From: Thermocatellispora tengchongensis
GTDB lineage: Bacteria; Actinomycetota; Actinomycetes; Streptosporangiales; Streptosporangiaceae
DNA: 64,000 nt
Direction: 5' to 3'
Assembly (NCBI RefSeq): GCF_014202315.1
Contig: NZ_JACHGN010000029.1
Coordinates: forward strand, 1 to 64,000
Position 1 is the first letter of the stretch; the number at the start of each line of letters is the position of its first letter. The notes below the pieces were generated by a model. That model did not search any database. It was not told the origin of the DNA and was given only the letters and a program-made list of their open reading frames with translations. Of the stretch, positions 50,991-59,825 are shown piece by piece. The translations under genes and the position numbers were made by a program.

Positions 50991-53015
50991 TCATTCGGCG
51001 GCGGCGAGGGTGTCCAGGATCTCCTGACCGTACTTGTTCAGCTTGTTCTCGCCGACCCCGCTCACGCCGGACAGCTCGGCCAGGGAGGAGGGCGCGCGCA
51101 GCGCGATCTCGCGCAGGGTCGCGTCGTGGAAGACGACGTACGCCGGCACGCCCTGCTCCTTGGCCGTGGCCGCGCGCCAGGCCCGCAGCCGCTCGAAGAC
51201 CGCCGCGGCCTCGGGCGGCAGCTCGACCGCCGCGCCCTTGGCGGCCTTGCCGCCGCGCCCGCCCTTGTCGGGCGCCTTGCCGGGCAGCAGCACGGCGGCG
51301 GGCTTGGCGGGCTCGCGGCGCATCGGCACCTGCCGGCGCTGCCGCAGCACCTCCTGACTCGCCTCAATCAGCGCCAGCGTGCCGTAGTCGCCCTCGACGG
51401 CCAGCAGCCCCTGCGCCAGCAACTGGCGCACCACGCCGCGCCACTCGCCCTCGCTCAGCTCGGTGCCGATGCCGAACGTCTTCAGCGACTCGTGCCGGTT
51501 CTGCGCGATCTTGGGGGTCTGGCGGCCGAGCAGGATGTCGATGACGTGCCCGGCGCCGAAGCTCTGGTTGCGCTCGCGCTTGAGCCGCCACACCGTGGAC
51601 AGCAGCTTCTGCGCGGCGACGGTGCCGTCCCACGTCTCCGGCGGGTCGAGGCAGGTGTCGCAGTTGCCGCAGGGCTCGGCCTGCTGGCCGAAGTACGCCA
51701 GCAGCCGCACCCGGCGGCACTCGACGGTCTCGCACAGCGCCAGCATCGCGTCGAGGTGGGCCGCGAGCCTGCGCCGGTGCGCGTCGTCGCCCTCGGAGGT
51801 GTCGATCAGCTTGCGCTGCTGCACGACGTCCTGCAGCCCGTAGGCCAGCCACGCGGTGGACGGCATGCCGTCGCGGCCCGCCCGCCCGGTCTCCTGGTAG
51901 TAGCCCTCGACCGACTTGGGCAGGTCGAGGTGGGCCACGAAGCGCACGTCGGGCTTGTCGATGCCCATGCCGAACGCGATCGTGGCCACCATCACCAGGC
52001 CGTCCTCGCGCAGGAAGCGCGCCTGGTTGGCGGCGCGGGTGCGCGCGTCGAGGCCGGCGTGGTAGGGCAGGGCCTGGATGCCGTTCTCGGTGAGGAAGGT
52101 GGCGATCTTCTCCACCGAGGAGCGCGACAGGCAGTAGACGATGCCCGACTCGCCCGCGTGCTCGGTGCGCAGCAGCTTGAGCAACTGCCGCCTGGGCTCG
52201 GCCTTGGGCACGATGCGGTACTGGATGTTGGGCCGGTCGAAGCTGGCCACGAAGTGGCGGGCCTGCTCCAGCTTCAGCCGCTGCGCGATCTCCTGGTGCG
52301 TGGCCGGGGTGGCGGTCGCGGTCAGCGCGATGCGCGGCACGTCGGGCCAGCGCTCGTGCAGCGCCGACAGCGCGAGGTAGTCGGGCCGGAAGTCGTGCCC
52401 CCACTGCGCCACGCAGTGGGCCTCGTCGATGGCGAACAGCGAGACCTCGGCCCGGTCGAGGAGCTGCGCGGTGGCGGGCACCTTCAGCCGCTCGGGCGCG
52501 AGGTAGAGCAGGTCGAGCTCGCCCGCCAGGAACTCGGCCTCGACCAGGCGCCGCTCCTCGAAGTCCTGGGTGGAGTTCAGGAACCCGGCGCGTACGCCCT
52601 GCGCGCGCAGCGCGTCGACCTGGTCCTGCATCAGCGCGATCAGCGGCGAGATCACCACGCCGGTGCCCTTACGGACCAGGGCCGGGATCTGGTAGCACAG
52701 CGACTTGCCGCCGCCGGTGGGCATCAGCACCAGGGCGTCGCCGCCCGCGACCACGTGGTCGATGATCTCCTGCTGCTGTCCCCGGAACGAGTCGTAGCCG
52801 AACACCCGGCGCAGGACGTCGGCGGCGTCGCCGTACTCGTGCCGCCGCGGCCTGGCCCCCGGCGCGGGCAGCGCGTCGTCGAACCCCTCCTCGAACCCGC
52901 CGCCCGGCTCGAAGTGGGGCTCGAAGTGCGGCTCGTCGTCGTAGGGCTCGAACGGAAACGGCGGGAGCTCGTCCGCCTCGGGGCCGTACCCGGGGCCGTT
53001 CTCGGGGAAAGCCAT
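50991..53015 (-). CDS. recQ: RecQ-type ATP-dependent DNA helicase
   Basis: 3'-5' helicase for recombination and repair, 674 aa. After an acidic N-terminal tail (about 1-55) the SF2 core has Walker [16 protein letters not shown] in [19 protein letters not shown], and motif VI in [10 protein letters not shown]. The RQC zinc-binding cysteines follow ([11 protein letters not shown], then CGNCDTC), with a winged helix and a C-terminal HRDC domain (about 600-670) ending near the stop. An ~85-residue Ala/Lys linker separates winged helix and HRDC. Divergent from the DUF4031 gene. Confidence 0.95.
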   Translation of the reverse strand: MAFPENGPGYGPEADELPPFPFEPYDDEPHFEPHFEPGGGFEEGFDDALPAPGARPRRHEYGDAADVLRRVFGYDSFRGQQQEIIDHVVAGGDALVLMPTGGGKSLCYQIPALVRKGTGVVISPLIALMQDQVDALRAQGVRAGFLNSTQDFEERRLVEAEFLAGELDLLYLAPERLKVPATAQLLDRAEVSLFAIDEAHCVAQWGHDFRPDYLALSALHERWPDVPRIALTATATPATHQEIAQRLKLEQARHFVASFDRPNIQYRIVPKAEPRRQLLKLLRTEHAGESGIVYCLSRSSVEKIATFLTENGIQALPYHAGLDARTRAANQARFLREDGLVMVATIAFGMGIDKPDVRFVAHLDLPKSVEGYYQETGRAGRDGMPSTAWLAYGLQDVVQQRKLIDTSEGDDAHRRRLAAHLDAMLALCETVECRRVRLLAYFGQQAEPCGNCDTCLDPPETWDGTVAAQKLLSTVWRLKRERNQSFGAGHVIDILLGRQTPKIAQNRHESLKTFGIGTELSEGEWRGVVRQLLAQGLLAVEGDYGTLALIEASQEVLRQRRQVPMRREPAKPAAVLLPGKAPDKGGRGGKAAKGAAVELPPEAAAVFERLRAWRAATAKEQGVPAYVVFHDATLREIALRAPSSLAELSGVSGVGENKLNKYGQEILDTLAAAE

Positions 53016-53046
53016 TCCGTAAGTTTACGGGGGTTACCCTTGCCGG

Positions 53047-53349
53047 ATGACCGTGTTGATCGACCCGCCGAACTGGCCCGGCCCGCGCGGCCTGATGTGG
53101 TCGCACCTGGTCAGCGACGCCTCCCTGGCCGAGCTGCACGACTTCGCCGCCCTCCTCGGCGTCCCGCCCCGGGCCTTCGACCGCGACCACTACGACGTGC
53201 CCGAGACCGTCCACGCGCGGGCCATCGCCCTGGGCGCCGAGCCGGTCACCTCCCGCGAGCTGGTCCGCCGCCTGACCGCGGCCGGCCTGCGCGCCCGCAA
53301 GCGCCCCCTCGTACGCGCGGCGGAGCGATCAGTGCGGCACGATCGATAA
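53047..53349 (+). CDS. DUF4031 domain protein
   Basis: Small cytoplasmic protein of 100 aa of a conserved actinobacterial family of unknown function. It shows the family pattern VLIDPPNWPGPRGLMWSHLVSD at the start, FDRDHYDVPE in the middle and VTSRELVRRLTAAGLR near the end. ATG 53047 is divergent from recQ with a 31-bp spacer, a pairing that hints at shared regulation. No catalytic role is known. Confidence 0.85.
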   Translation: MTVLIDPPNWPGPRGLMWSHLVSDASLAELHDFAALLGVPPRAFDRDHYDVPETVHARAIALGAEPVTSRELVRRLTAAGLRARKRPLVRAAERSVRHDR

Positions 53350-53387
53350 CGGAGGCACTGCCACACATCCGGCGAGGGTGATGCCAC

Positions 53388-54086
53388 GTGAGCGGCCAGG
53401 GGACGGGGCGGAACGCGCGCAAGGGCATGCGGGCGCGATTAGGCGGGGCCCTGCGCCCGACCGAGAACAACAAGTACGTCCTGGCGCTCATCGCGGCCGT
53501 GACCGGCGTCATCTCCGCCGTGGCCGCGATCGTGCTGGCCCCGGGCGGGCAGCCCGCACCGCCGCCCGCGGGCGACACCGCCCCGCCGGTCGTGATCACG
53601 GGCGACGGCGCGGCCGACGGCGCGGTGAGCGGTGAGTGGATCGCCGCCGCCGACGCGGTGTGCGCCCGCGCCGAGCGGAAGATCGCCACGGCCTGGGCGC
53701 CGACGAAGGACCTGCCCAAGACCCTCCCGTCCGGCCTCGGCGACCGCCCGTCCGACGAGTTGTACCGCTACCTGGAGATCAGCGCCGGGGCGTTCCAGGG
53801 CGTGGCGGCGGCCGCCAACGCCGCCGCGAACGAACTGGCCGCCACTCCCCCGCCCGCCGCGGCCCGCGCCCAGCTCAACGCCTCGATCGACAGGCTCAAC
53901 GCCGGCAGCAACAAGATCCAGGCCCTGGGCGTCGCCCTGGAGAACGCCCGCGACGCCGACCCGGCGACGATGTTGCTCCTGCTGCCCCGGCTGCAGGAGG
54001 CCGAGGGGGTCATCGCCGAGCTGAAGACCGCCTTCCAGTCGCTCGCCGTCCTCGGCCCCCGCGCCTGCGCGACCGTGATCGAGTGA
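53388..54086 (+). CDS. Membrane-anchored exported protein of unknown function
   Basis: A 232-aa protein with a basic cytoplasmic start, one transmembrane helix (about 30-52), a Pro/Ala/Gly linker (about 52-82) and an extracytoplasmic helical domain (about 85-230) rich in Ala, with two cysteines (near 93 and 228) that could form a disulfide. No family recognised. The start is GTG 53388. Convergent with the small secreted gene at 54102. Confidence 0.75.
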   Translation: MSGQGTGRNARKGMRARLGGALRPTENNKYVLALIAAVTGVISAVAAIVLAPGGQPAPPPAGDTAPPVVITGDGAADGAVSGEWIAAADAVCARAERKIATAWAPTKDLPKTLPSGLGDRPSDELYRYLEISAGAFQGVAAAANAAANELAATPPPAAARAQLNASIDRLNAGSNKIQALGVALENARDADPATMLLLLPRLQEAEGVIAELKTAFQSLAVLGPRACATVIE

Positions 54087-54101
54087 CCGGCCGGGCCGCC
54101 C

Positions 54102-54437
54102 TCAGAAGGGCGACCGGGGGGCGGGCGGGGGCTTCGGGGGTCGCGGCAGCCCGGTCCCGGCCGGCAGGAGGTGCTCGCACGCCCGCACCGCCGCGCCGTA
54201 CTTCTCCGACAGCACGTCCACCCGCTCTCCGCCTAGGGTGAGGTTGACCGGCCCCTCCTTCGAGACGGTGACCTGGGGGAAGCGGGGCAGGCCGTGCGCG
54301 CGCATGCAGACCGTGAACGCCTTCCCCCCGTCCCCGCCGTCCGCCGCGCCGTGCACGCCGGCCGGGGCCGCGACACCGCCCACCGCCGCCGCGAGCGCTC
54401 CCACCAGGACCAGCCGCCTGATCGTCGATCCGAACAT
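54102..54437 (-). CDS. Small secreted protein next to a two-component system
   Basis: A 111-aa product with a clear signal peptide (about 1-30: basic start, hydrophobic Leu/Val/Ala core, cleavage near VHG-A). The mature part has two cysteines (near 44 and 87) and ends in a Pro-rich tail. ATG 54437 has GGAAGGGA ahead. It is divergent from an OmpR-type regulator across 114 bp, which suggests it is a target of that system. No family recognised. Confidence 0.75.
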   Translation of the reverse strand: MFGSTIRRLVLVGALAAAVGGVAAPAGVHGAADGGDGGKAFTVCMRAHGLPRFPQVTVSKEGPVNLTLGGERVDVLSEKYGAAVRACEHLLPAGTGLPRPPKPPPAPRSPF

Positions 54438-54551
54438 CGTCCGTTTCCCTTCCTCGGTCCGGTGGCACCAGGAGAGCCCGGCCGCGGTTACCGGGCCGGA
54501 ACGGCCGCGCTTACCGCGCTGTAACCCCCGGCGGGGCATGCTGGCGGGACC

Positions 54552-55205
54552 ATGAGAGTGCTGATCGCCGAAGACCACGAGGAGCTGGCCCGCACGGTGG
54601 CCGCCGGGCTGCGCCGCGAGGGCATGGCCGTGGACGTCGTGCTCGACGGCGAGGCCGCGATCGACCGCGCCTCGGCCAACCGGTACGACGTGATCGTGCT
54701 GGACCGCGACCTGCCCGGCGTGCACGGCGACGACGTGTGCCGGGCCCTGGTCGGGGCCGGCGACCCGGCGCGGGTGCTGATGCTCACCGCCGCCGCGACG
54801 ATCGACGACAAGGTGACCGGCCTGGGCGTGGGCGCGGACGACTACCTGGCCAAGCCGTTCGCCTTCGCCGAGCTGGTCGCGCGGGTCCGGGCGCTGGCCC
54901 GGCGGGCGCAGCCGGCCCTGCCGCCGGTGCTCGTCCACGGTGACCTGCGCCTCGACCCGGCGGCCCGGACCGTCACCAGGGCCGGGCGGCGGCTCGCGCT
55001 GAGCCCCAAGGAGTTCGCGGTGCTGGAGCTGCTGCTGGCCGCCGGGGGCGCGGTGGTGTCGGCCGAGCAGTTGCTGGAACGGGCGTGGGACGAGTTCGCC
55101 GACCCGTTCACCCAGACCGTGAAGGTGACGGTCAGCAGGCTGCGCCGCAAGCTGGGCGACCCGCCGCTGATCGAGACCGTGCCGCAGGCCGGCTATCGGA
55201 TATGA
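54552..55205 (+). CDS. OmpR/PhoB-family response regulator
   Basis: DNA-binding regulator of 217 aa. Receiver domain (1-115) with phospho-acceptor Asp51 in IVLDRDLPG, TAAA and the conserved Lys in YLAKPFAF. C-terminal winged helix (about 125-217) with LSPKEFAVLELLL and VSRLRRKLGDP. Its stop overlaps the ATG of the sensor kinase gene by 4 nt, so the pair is coupled. The short divergent gene encodes a secreted protein that may be part of the regulon. Confidence 0.95.
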   Translation: MRVLIAEDHEELARTVAAGLRREGMAVDVVLDGEAAIDRASANRYDVIVLDRDLPGVHGDDVCRALVGAGDPARVLMLTAAATIDDKVTGLGVGADDYLAKPFAFAELVARVRALARRAQPALPPVLVHGDLRLDPAARTVTRAGRRLALSPKEFAVLELLLAAGGAVVSAEQLLERAWDEFADPFTQTVKVTVSRLRRKLGDPPLIETVPQAGYRI

Positions 55206-56302
55206 GCCGGCGCCGGACCGTACGCCTGCGGCTGACCCTGCTCTACACCGGCCTGTTCCTGACCGCCGGGGTGGTGCTGGTCGCCCTGATCTACCTGCTG
55301 GTGGAGCACTCCCCCTTCCCCGGCCCGCCGCCCGCCCCCGCGCCGCCGGGCGGGGCGAGGCTGCCCCTCCCTCCGCTCCCGTTCGAGGAGCGGCAGGCCG
55401 AGACGCTGCGCCGGCTGCTGGTCAACTCGCTGATCGCGCTCGTGGTGATGGCCGTGGCGGCGGTGGCGCTGGGCTGGTACACGGCCGGGCGGGTGCTGCG
55501 GCCCCTGGGCGAGATGACGGCCACCGTACGCCGGATCACCGCCGACCGGCTGGACCGGCGGCTGGCCGCGACGGGCCCGGACGACGAGCTGAAGGAGCTG
55601 GCCGACACCTTCGACGAGCTGCTGGACCGGCTGGAGGGGGCCTTCACCGCGCAGCGGCGCTTCGTCGCCAACGCCTCGCACGAGCTGCGCACCCCGCTGA
55701 CGCTGCAACAGGCGATGGCCGAGGTCGCCCTTGCCGACCCGGACGCCGACGCCGCGTCGCTGCGCGCGGTGCTCGAACGGGTGCTGGCCGCGGGAAGGCA
55801 CCAGGAGCGGCTGATCGAGGCCCTGCTCACCCTGGCGCGCAGCCAGCAGGGCCTGCACCGGCGCGACCCGCTCGACCTGGCCGAGGTCGCCGCGCAGACC
55901 CTGGAGGGGCGCGACGCAGGCGGCGTGCGGATCGAGACGGACCTGCGCCCGGCACCGGCGTCCGGCGACTCCGCGCTGCTCGACCGCCTGGCGGCGAACC
56001 TGGTGGACAACGCCCTGCGCTACAACGTGCCCGGCGGCTGGATCAGGGTGACGACCGGCGTCCACGACGGCCGCGCGGCGCTGACCGTGGCCAACAGCGG
56101 CCCGCCGATCCCGCCCGAGCGGGTGCCCGACCTGCTGCAGCCCTTCCGGCGGCTGGACAGCGGCCGGAAGGCCACCGGCGACGGCCTGGGGCTGGGCCTG
56201 TCGATCGTGGCCGCCATCGCCGAGGCGCACCACGGCCGCCTGGACGCCCGCGCCCTGCCCGAAGGCGGCCTGCGCGTGACCGTCACCCTGCCGCCCCCGT
56301 GA
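55202..56302 (+). CDS. Sensor histidine kinase (EnvZ-like), partner of the OmpR regulator
   Basis: Membrane kinase of 366 aa. Two transmembrane helices (about 10-33 and 75-95) flank a Pro-rich extracytoplasmic stretch, then HAMP (about 96-148), HisKA with phospho-acceptor His160 in NASHELRTPL, and HATPase (about 255-365) with NLVDNALRYN and GDGLGLGLSIV. The start overlaps the regulator gene. Its last 20 nt overlap the 3' end of the convergent HD-domain gene. The stimulus is unknown. Confidence 0.95.
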   Translation: MSRRRTVRLRLTLLYTGLFLTAGVVLVALIYLLVEHSPFPGPPPAPAPPGGARLPLPPLPFEERQAETLRRLLVNSLIALVVMAVAAVALGWYTAGRVLRPLGEMTATVRRITADRLDRRLAATGPDDELKELADTFDELLDRLEGAFTAQRRFVANASHELRTPLTLQQAMAEVALADPDADAASLRAVLERVLAAGRHQERLIEALLTLARSQQGLHRRDPLDLAEVAAQTLEGRDAGGVRIETDLRPAPASGDSALLDRLAANLVDNALRYNVPGGWIRVTTGVHDGRAALTVANSGPPIPPERVPDLLQPFRRLDSGRKATGDGLGLGLSIVAAIAEAHHGRLDARALPEGGLRVTVTLPPP

Positions 56303-56906
56303 GCGCGGCCAGCTCGGCGGCCAGGTTGCGCCGCGCGGCCTCCTCCCACCGCTCCCGCGCCGCCGGGGTGCGGTAGAGCGCGGGCGCGGCCAGCAGCCGC
56401 CGCAGCACCGCCGCCCGTCCCTCGCGGAACAGCTCGCCGGGCACGTGCCGGTACTCCTCCCGTACGGCCCGCGCGTACGCGCCGTACGCCTCCGCGTCGC
56501 CGGCGAGCACCGACAGGTCGGCGTCGCACAGCACCTCGCCGTCGGCGTCACCGGGCTCCGGGTCGTGCGAGGCGGTCAGCCGGACCAGGCGCGCCACCTC
56601 CGCCACCCGCCCCGCCGGCACCCCGCACCGGGGCAGCCTGGCCTGCGCGAGCTGCGCGCTGCGCTCCTCGTCCCACCCCGGCCGCCCGTCGTACACGGCG
56701 TCGTGGAACCAGGCGGCCAGCCGCACCGCCACCGGGTCGGCGGCGTGCCGCTCCAGCTCCGCCACCCCGCCGAGCACCGCCCGCAGATGACCCAGCGTGT
56801 GATACCGCCGATGCGGCTCCGCCCACCGCGCCACCAGCTCCGCCCCCAGCGCCCGCCCGGCCGCCGACTCCCCCACCAGCGCATCCCACTCCACCGCGTC
56901 CCCCAT
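56283..56906 (-). CDS. HD-domain predicted phosphohydrolase
   Basis: A 207-aa metal-dependent hydrolase-like protein with RRYHTLGHL (His36, His40), AAWFHDAVYDG (His68-Asp69) and CDADLSVL, the arrangement seen in the family of HD metal-dependent proteins of unknown substrate. I use ATG 56906, where the conserved part begins; longer starts are in frame but the upstream part is low-complexity. Convergent and overlapping with the sensor kinase. Confidence 0.82.
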   Translation of the reverse strand: MGDAVEWDALVGESAAGRALGAELVARWAEPHRRYHTLGHLRAVLGGVAELERHAADPVAVRLAAWFHDAVYDGRPGWDEERSAQLAQARLPRCGVPAGRVAEVARLVRLTASHDPEPGDADGEVLCDADLSVLAGDAEAYGAYARAVREEYRHVPGELFREGRAAVLRRLLAAPALYRTPAARERWEEAARRNLAAELAALTGAAG

Positions 56907-57010
56907 CTCGGCCGTCCGCCCCACCCCGGCATTCAAGCCGATCGGCCCCACCGGGAGAAGCGCTAACGGGAGAAGCGCCGCCGGGAGAAGCGCTGCCGGA
57001 TGATGCCCGC

Positions 57011-57292
57011 GTGCCCGAGACACGCTGCGACCGCTGTGACCTCCCCATGGGCCTGGGCTGCTCCTGCTCCGGCCCGGCCGCTTTCGCCCCGCACGAGATC
57101 CTGATCTCCCCGAACCGCTACGCGCACCTGCCGGAAGGGTGCGACCACACCGCCGCTCCCGACGTGATGGCGAGTGAGTGGGGGCGCGTTCCCCGCCCCC
57201 CGGCCTGGACTGTGGACGTCCATCGGGCCGGGGAATCCCGTGCGGGCCGAGGCCGGGAACCTGAACAGGGTCGCCGAACGGCGATGCGCTGA
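57011..57292 (+). CDS. Small Cys-rich conserved protein
   Basis: A 93-aa product read from GTG 57011. CDRCDLPMGLGCSC near the start gives a C-x2-C, C-x1-C set that could bind zinc, followed by EILISPNRYAHLPEGCDH, a pattern I associate with a small actinobacterial family of unknown function. The last ~30 residues are basic and may be outside the conserved part. Promoter would lie in the 104-bp divergent spacer with the HD gene. Confidence 0.55.
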   Translation: MPETRCDRCDLPMGLGCSCSGPAAFAPHEILISPNRYAHLPEGCDHTAAPDVMASEWGRVPRPPAWTVDVHRAGESRAGRGREPEQGRRTAMR

Positions 57293-57655
57293 CTGCGCCG
57301 GGAGGTTCCCCGGCGCGACCTGAGGCGGCGTGCCGGAGGCGCCGCCGGGGCGGGGCCACGTCGCCGGGGCGAGGCCACGTCGCCGGGGCGAGGCCACGTC
57401 GCCGGGGCGAGGCCAGGTCGCCGGGGCGGGGCCAGGTCGCCGGGGCGGGGCCAGGTCGCCGGGGCGGGGCCAGGTCGCCGGGGCGGGGCCAGGTCGCCGG
57501 GGCGGGGCCGGGTCGCCGGGGCGGGGTCGCTACCCCGTCGGTGCGGATTCGGCCGCATGCCGGGAGTACCTGGGGTAGGTGTTGGACATGCCTCCACGAT
57601 TACCGCACATCGGCCCGGAGAACAGGCTCGATCCGACGCTCGGCGAGGGGGCCGG
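57293..57655. other. Gene-free region carrying an 18-bp tandem array
   Basis: Apart from the array (57343-57528) nothing coding is convincing. The last ~60 nt before the next ATG include GAGGGG as its ribosome site. Forward frames through the array give Gly/Arg-rich repeat peptides with no start signal. Confidence 0.6.
57343..57528. repeat. 18-bp tandem repeat, about ten copies
   Basis: Unit GTCGCCGGGGCGGGGCCA with GAGGCCAC variants in the first copies; the period is exactly 18 bp across roughly 186 bp. Nearly all differences sit at one or two positions, so the expansion is recent. Confidence 0.92.
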
Positions 57656-58525
57656 ATGACGGCCGAACGCATCCGGAGCGGACTGATCGCCTTCGCCTGC
57701 GGCGACGCGCTGGGCGTGCCCTGGGAGGGCCGGGTGGCCTCGCAGATCGACGCGGCGGCGCTCGACACCCTTCCCCGGCGCGGCGACTGGCCACGGGGAG
57801 CCACCTCCGACGACACCGAGCAACTGGTCATGCTGGCCGAGAACCTGATCGGCAGCGGGGGCGCGGGCGACCCGCGCGCCTTCCTCACCCGCCTGGCCGA
57901 GGCGATGCCCACCATGCGCGGCATCGGCCCGACCACGCTGCGGGCGATCGCCCGCTTCACCCAGGACGGCTCCCTGCACGCCACCAAGGGCGCGTCCAAC
58001 GGCGCGATCATGCGGGTGCTCCCCATCGGCTGGGCCACCCCCGCCGACGCGGCCGGCCGCCGCCGCGCCCTGGTCGACTCGCTGATCCGCACCACCCACG
58101 GCGCGCCCACCGCGCTGGCGGCGGCGTGCGCGGTGGCCGCCATGGGCTCGTACGCCCTGGAGGGACGCTCGATCGACGAGCTGATCGCGGTGGCGATGGA
58201 GGAGATCGAGCCGTTCCGGCTGGGGGAATCCAAGATCATCGATCGGGCGGCGCGGGGCGAGTGGGAGCCCGGCGAGCTGGGGGTGTCGATCGACGCGATG
58301 GACACCCTGGCGGCGGTGGTGCAGGTCATCCGGCGCGAGGAGGACCCGGCGGCGGCCATGCGCCGCGCGGTCCTCCTGGGCGGCGACACCGACACCGTGG
58401 CCGCGATCACCGGCGGCGTCCTCGGCTGCCGCCACGACACGATCGACATCCCCTGGGCCGGCCGCGCCGAACTCCCCGCCGGTCTCGACGCCCTCGCCCA
58501 CGGCCTGCACGCCCTGCGGGCCTGA
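57656..58525 (+). CDS. ADP-ribosylglycohydrolase family protein
   Basis: Removes ADP-ribose from modified substrates; 289 aa. Metal/ADP-ribose motifs: GLIAFACGDALGVPWEG (about 9-25), SDDTEQ (51-56) and GGDTDTVAAITGG (about 242-254), all characteristic of the ARH/DraG family. ATG 57656 has GAGGGG at good spacing; a longer frame upstream lacks a ribosome site. Its target and any partner ADP-ribosyltransferase are not visible here. Convergent with the NmrA-like gene, 3 nt between stops. Confidence 0.92.
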   Translation: MTAERIRSGLIAFACGDALGVPWEGRVASQIDAAALDTLPRRGDWPRGATSDDTEQLVMLAENLIGSGGAGDPRAFLTRLAEAMPTMRGIGPTTLRAIARFTQDGSLHATKGASNGAIMRVLPIGWATPADAAGRRRALVDSLIRTTHGAPTALAAACAVAAMGSYALEGRSIDELIAVAMEEIEPFRLGESKIIDRAARGEWEPGELGVSIDAMDTLAAVVQVIRREEDPAAAMRRAVLLGGDTDTVAAITGGVLGCRHDTIDIPWAGRAELPAGLDALAHGLHALRA

Positions 58526-58528
58526 CCG

Positions 58529-59389
58529 TCAGTCCAGGCCCCAGTCCTGCCTCGCGGCCCACTCCCGCAGAGTCGTGGTCCCGGTCCCCAGCACCGCCGG
58601 GTCCGGCGCCACGGCCGGCGGGGGTGCCGCGTAGGCCGCCGCGACGCCCGCGGCGAACTCCGGCCCGGTGTACGGGATGAGCATCCGCTCGTACTCGGCC
58701 GGCTCGACGCGCCGCCACCGCACGTCCCGTCCCAGCACCGCGGCGAGCTCCGCCGCGACCCGGTCTCCGGTCAGCGCCTCGGGCCCGGCGATGATCCGCA
58801 GCGCGGGCGGGGCGGGATCGGTGAGGAACCCGGCGATGGCGGCGGCGAGGTCGTCCACCGCGACCCACGGCACCGGCAGGTCCGCGGGCAGCGGGTAGGC
58901 GACCTCCCCCGCCGCGACCAGCGGCGCCGACCAGGGCGCGGCCAGGTTCTCCAGGTAAGTGAACGCGGGCGCCACCACGGTGGCGACCTCGACGACCCGC
59001 GGCAGTTCCGCGGCCAGCAGCGTACGGGCGTCCACGGCGGGCACCCCGACCGGTTCGGAGGCCGTCATGCCGTTGGTGTTGAACACCGCCCGCCGCACCC
59101 CGCTGCCCTTCAGGGCGGCGATGACCGCCTCGGCCTGCGGCACGGCCGTCTCGGCGGCGAAGACCATCGGAAGCTGTACGACCACCGCGTCGGCCGCGGC
59201 GTACGCCTCCTGGAGGGAGCCGGGCCGGGACAGATCGGCGAAGACCGGTTCGGCGCCGGGGGGCAGCCCCGGGGCCGAGGTGTTCCGGACGGCGGCCCGC
59301 ACGTGGTGGCCGGCCGCGAGAAGACGCTGGACGACGGGACGGCCCTGGGTACCGGTCGCCCCGTGCACGACGACTGTGAGTCTTTGCAT
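58529..59389 (-). CDS. NmrA-like NAD(P)-binding oxidoreductase
   Basis: Atypical SDR of 286 aa with the nucleotide loop VVHGATGTQGRPVVQRLL (about 7-24); the catalytic Tyr/Lys of typical SDRs are not evident, as in the NmrA/HSCARG group. Such proteins may sense redox cofactors or reduce quinones. ATG 59389 has no ribosome site and may be leaderless. It is divergent from an HxlR-type repressor gene, the usual arrangement for a repressor and its target. Confidence 0.9.
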   Translation of the reverse strand: MQRLTVVVHGATGTQGRPVVQRLLAAGHHVRAAVRNTSAPGLPPGAEPVFADLSRPGSLQEAYAAADAVVVQLPMVFAAETAVPQAEAVIAALKGSGVRRAVFNTNGMTASEPVGVPAVDARTLLAAELPRVVEVATVVAPAFTYLENLAAPWSAPLVAAGEVAYPLPADLPVPWVAVDDLAAAIAGFLTDPAPPALRIIAGPEALTGDRVAAELAAVLGRDVRWRRVEPAEYERMLIPYTGPEFAAGVAAAYAAPPPAVAPDPAVLGTGTTTLREWAARQDWGLD

Positions 59390-59400
59390 GTCACGGACAT

Positions 59401-59428
59401 TAGTTCCCGTAGTGAAGTAGTACCCAGA
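59401..59428. promoter_or_regulatory. Operator-like direct repeat between NmrA-like and HxlR genes
   Basis: TAGTTCCCG (59401-59409) and TAGTACCCA (59418-59426) repeat in the 57-bp divergent spacer, 17 bp apart. HxlR-type repressors commonly bind such short repeats in their own divergent promoters. Confidence 0.4.
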
Positions 59429-59446
59429 ACCGCATATGGTTTCCCT

Positions 59447-59803
59447 ATGGGAAGCAATGGGACCGACATCGCCGCCCGCCTGGCCGACGCCTCCCGCCCC
59501 GGCTGCGGCATCGAGCGCACCCTCAAGGTCCTCGACGGCAAATGGACGACCTTGATCATCCGCGAGCTGCTGACCGGGCCCAAGCGCTTCGGCGAGCTGC
59601 GCACCGCCTTGGGCGATCCCAGCGCCAAGACCCTCACCGATCGTCTGCGGAGTCTGGAGCACCAGCAGATCCTCACCCGCACCGTGTACGCGGAGGTCCC
59701 GCCCCGGGTCGTCTACGAGCTCACCGAGCAGGGCCACAGCCTCGGCGACATCCTGTACGCCATGCTGGTGTGGGGCGAGACCCACCCCCTCGAAGACGCC
59801 TAG
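59447..59803 (+). CDS. HxlR-family winged-helix transcriptional regulator
   Basis: A 118-aa DNA-binding protein; the family signature is the N-terminal Cys in RPGCGIERTLKVLDGKWTTLI with recognition region FGELRTALGDPSAKTLTDRLRSLE and the wing PPRVVYELTEQGHSL. Cys20 may sense redox or electrophile stress as in other HxlR proteins. Divergent from the NmrA-like gene, which it probably represses. Confidence 0.93.
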   Translation: MGSNGTDIAARLADASRPGCGIERTLKVLDGKWTTLIIRELLTGPKRFGELRTALGDPSAKTLTDRLRSLEHQQILTRTVYAEVPPRVVYELTEQGHSLGDILYAMLVWGETHPLEDA

Positions 59804-59825
59804 ACGCGAAGGCGCCGGGAGACGC

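Noticed and set aside
57343-57528. CRISPR array
   Set aside because: Units are contiguous 18-bp repeats without unique spacers, and there are no cas genes.
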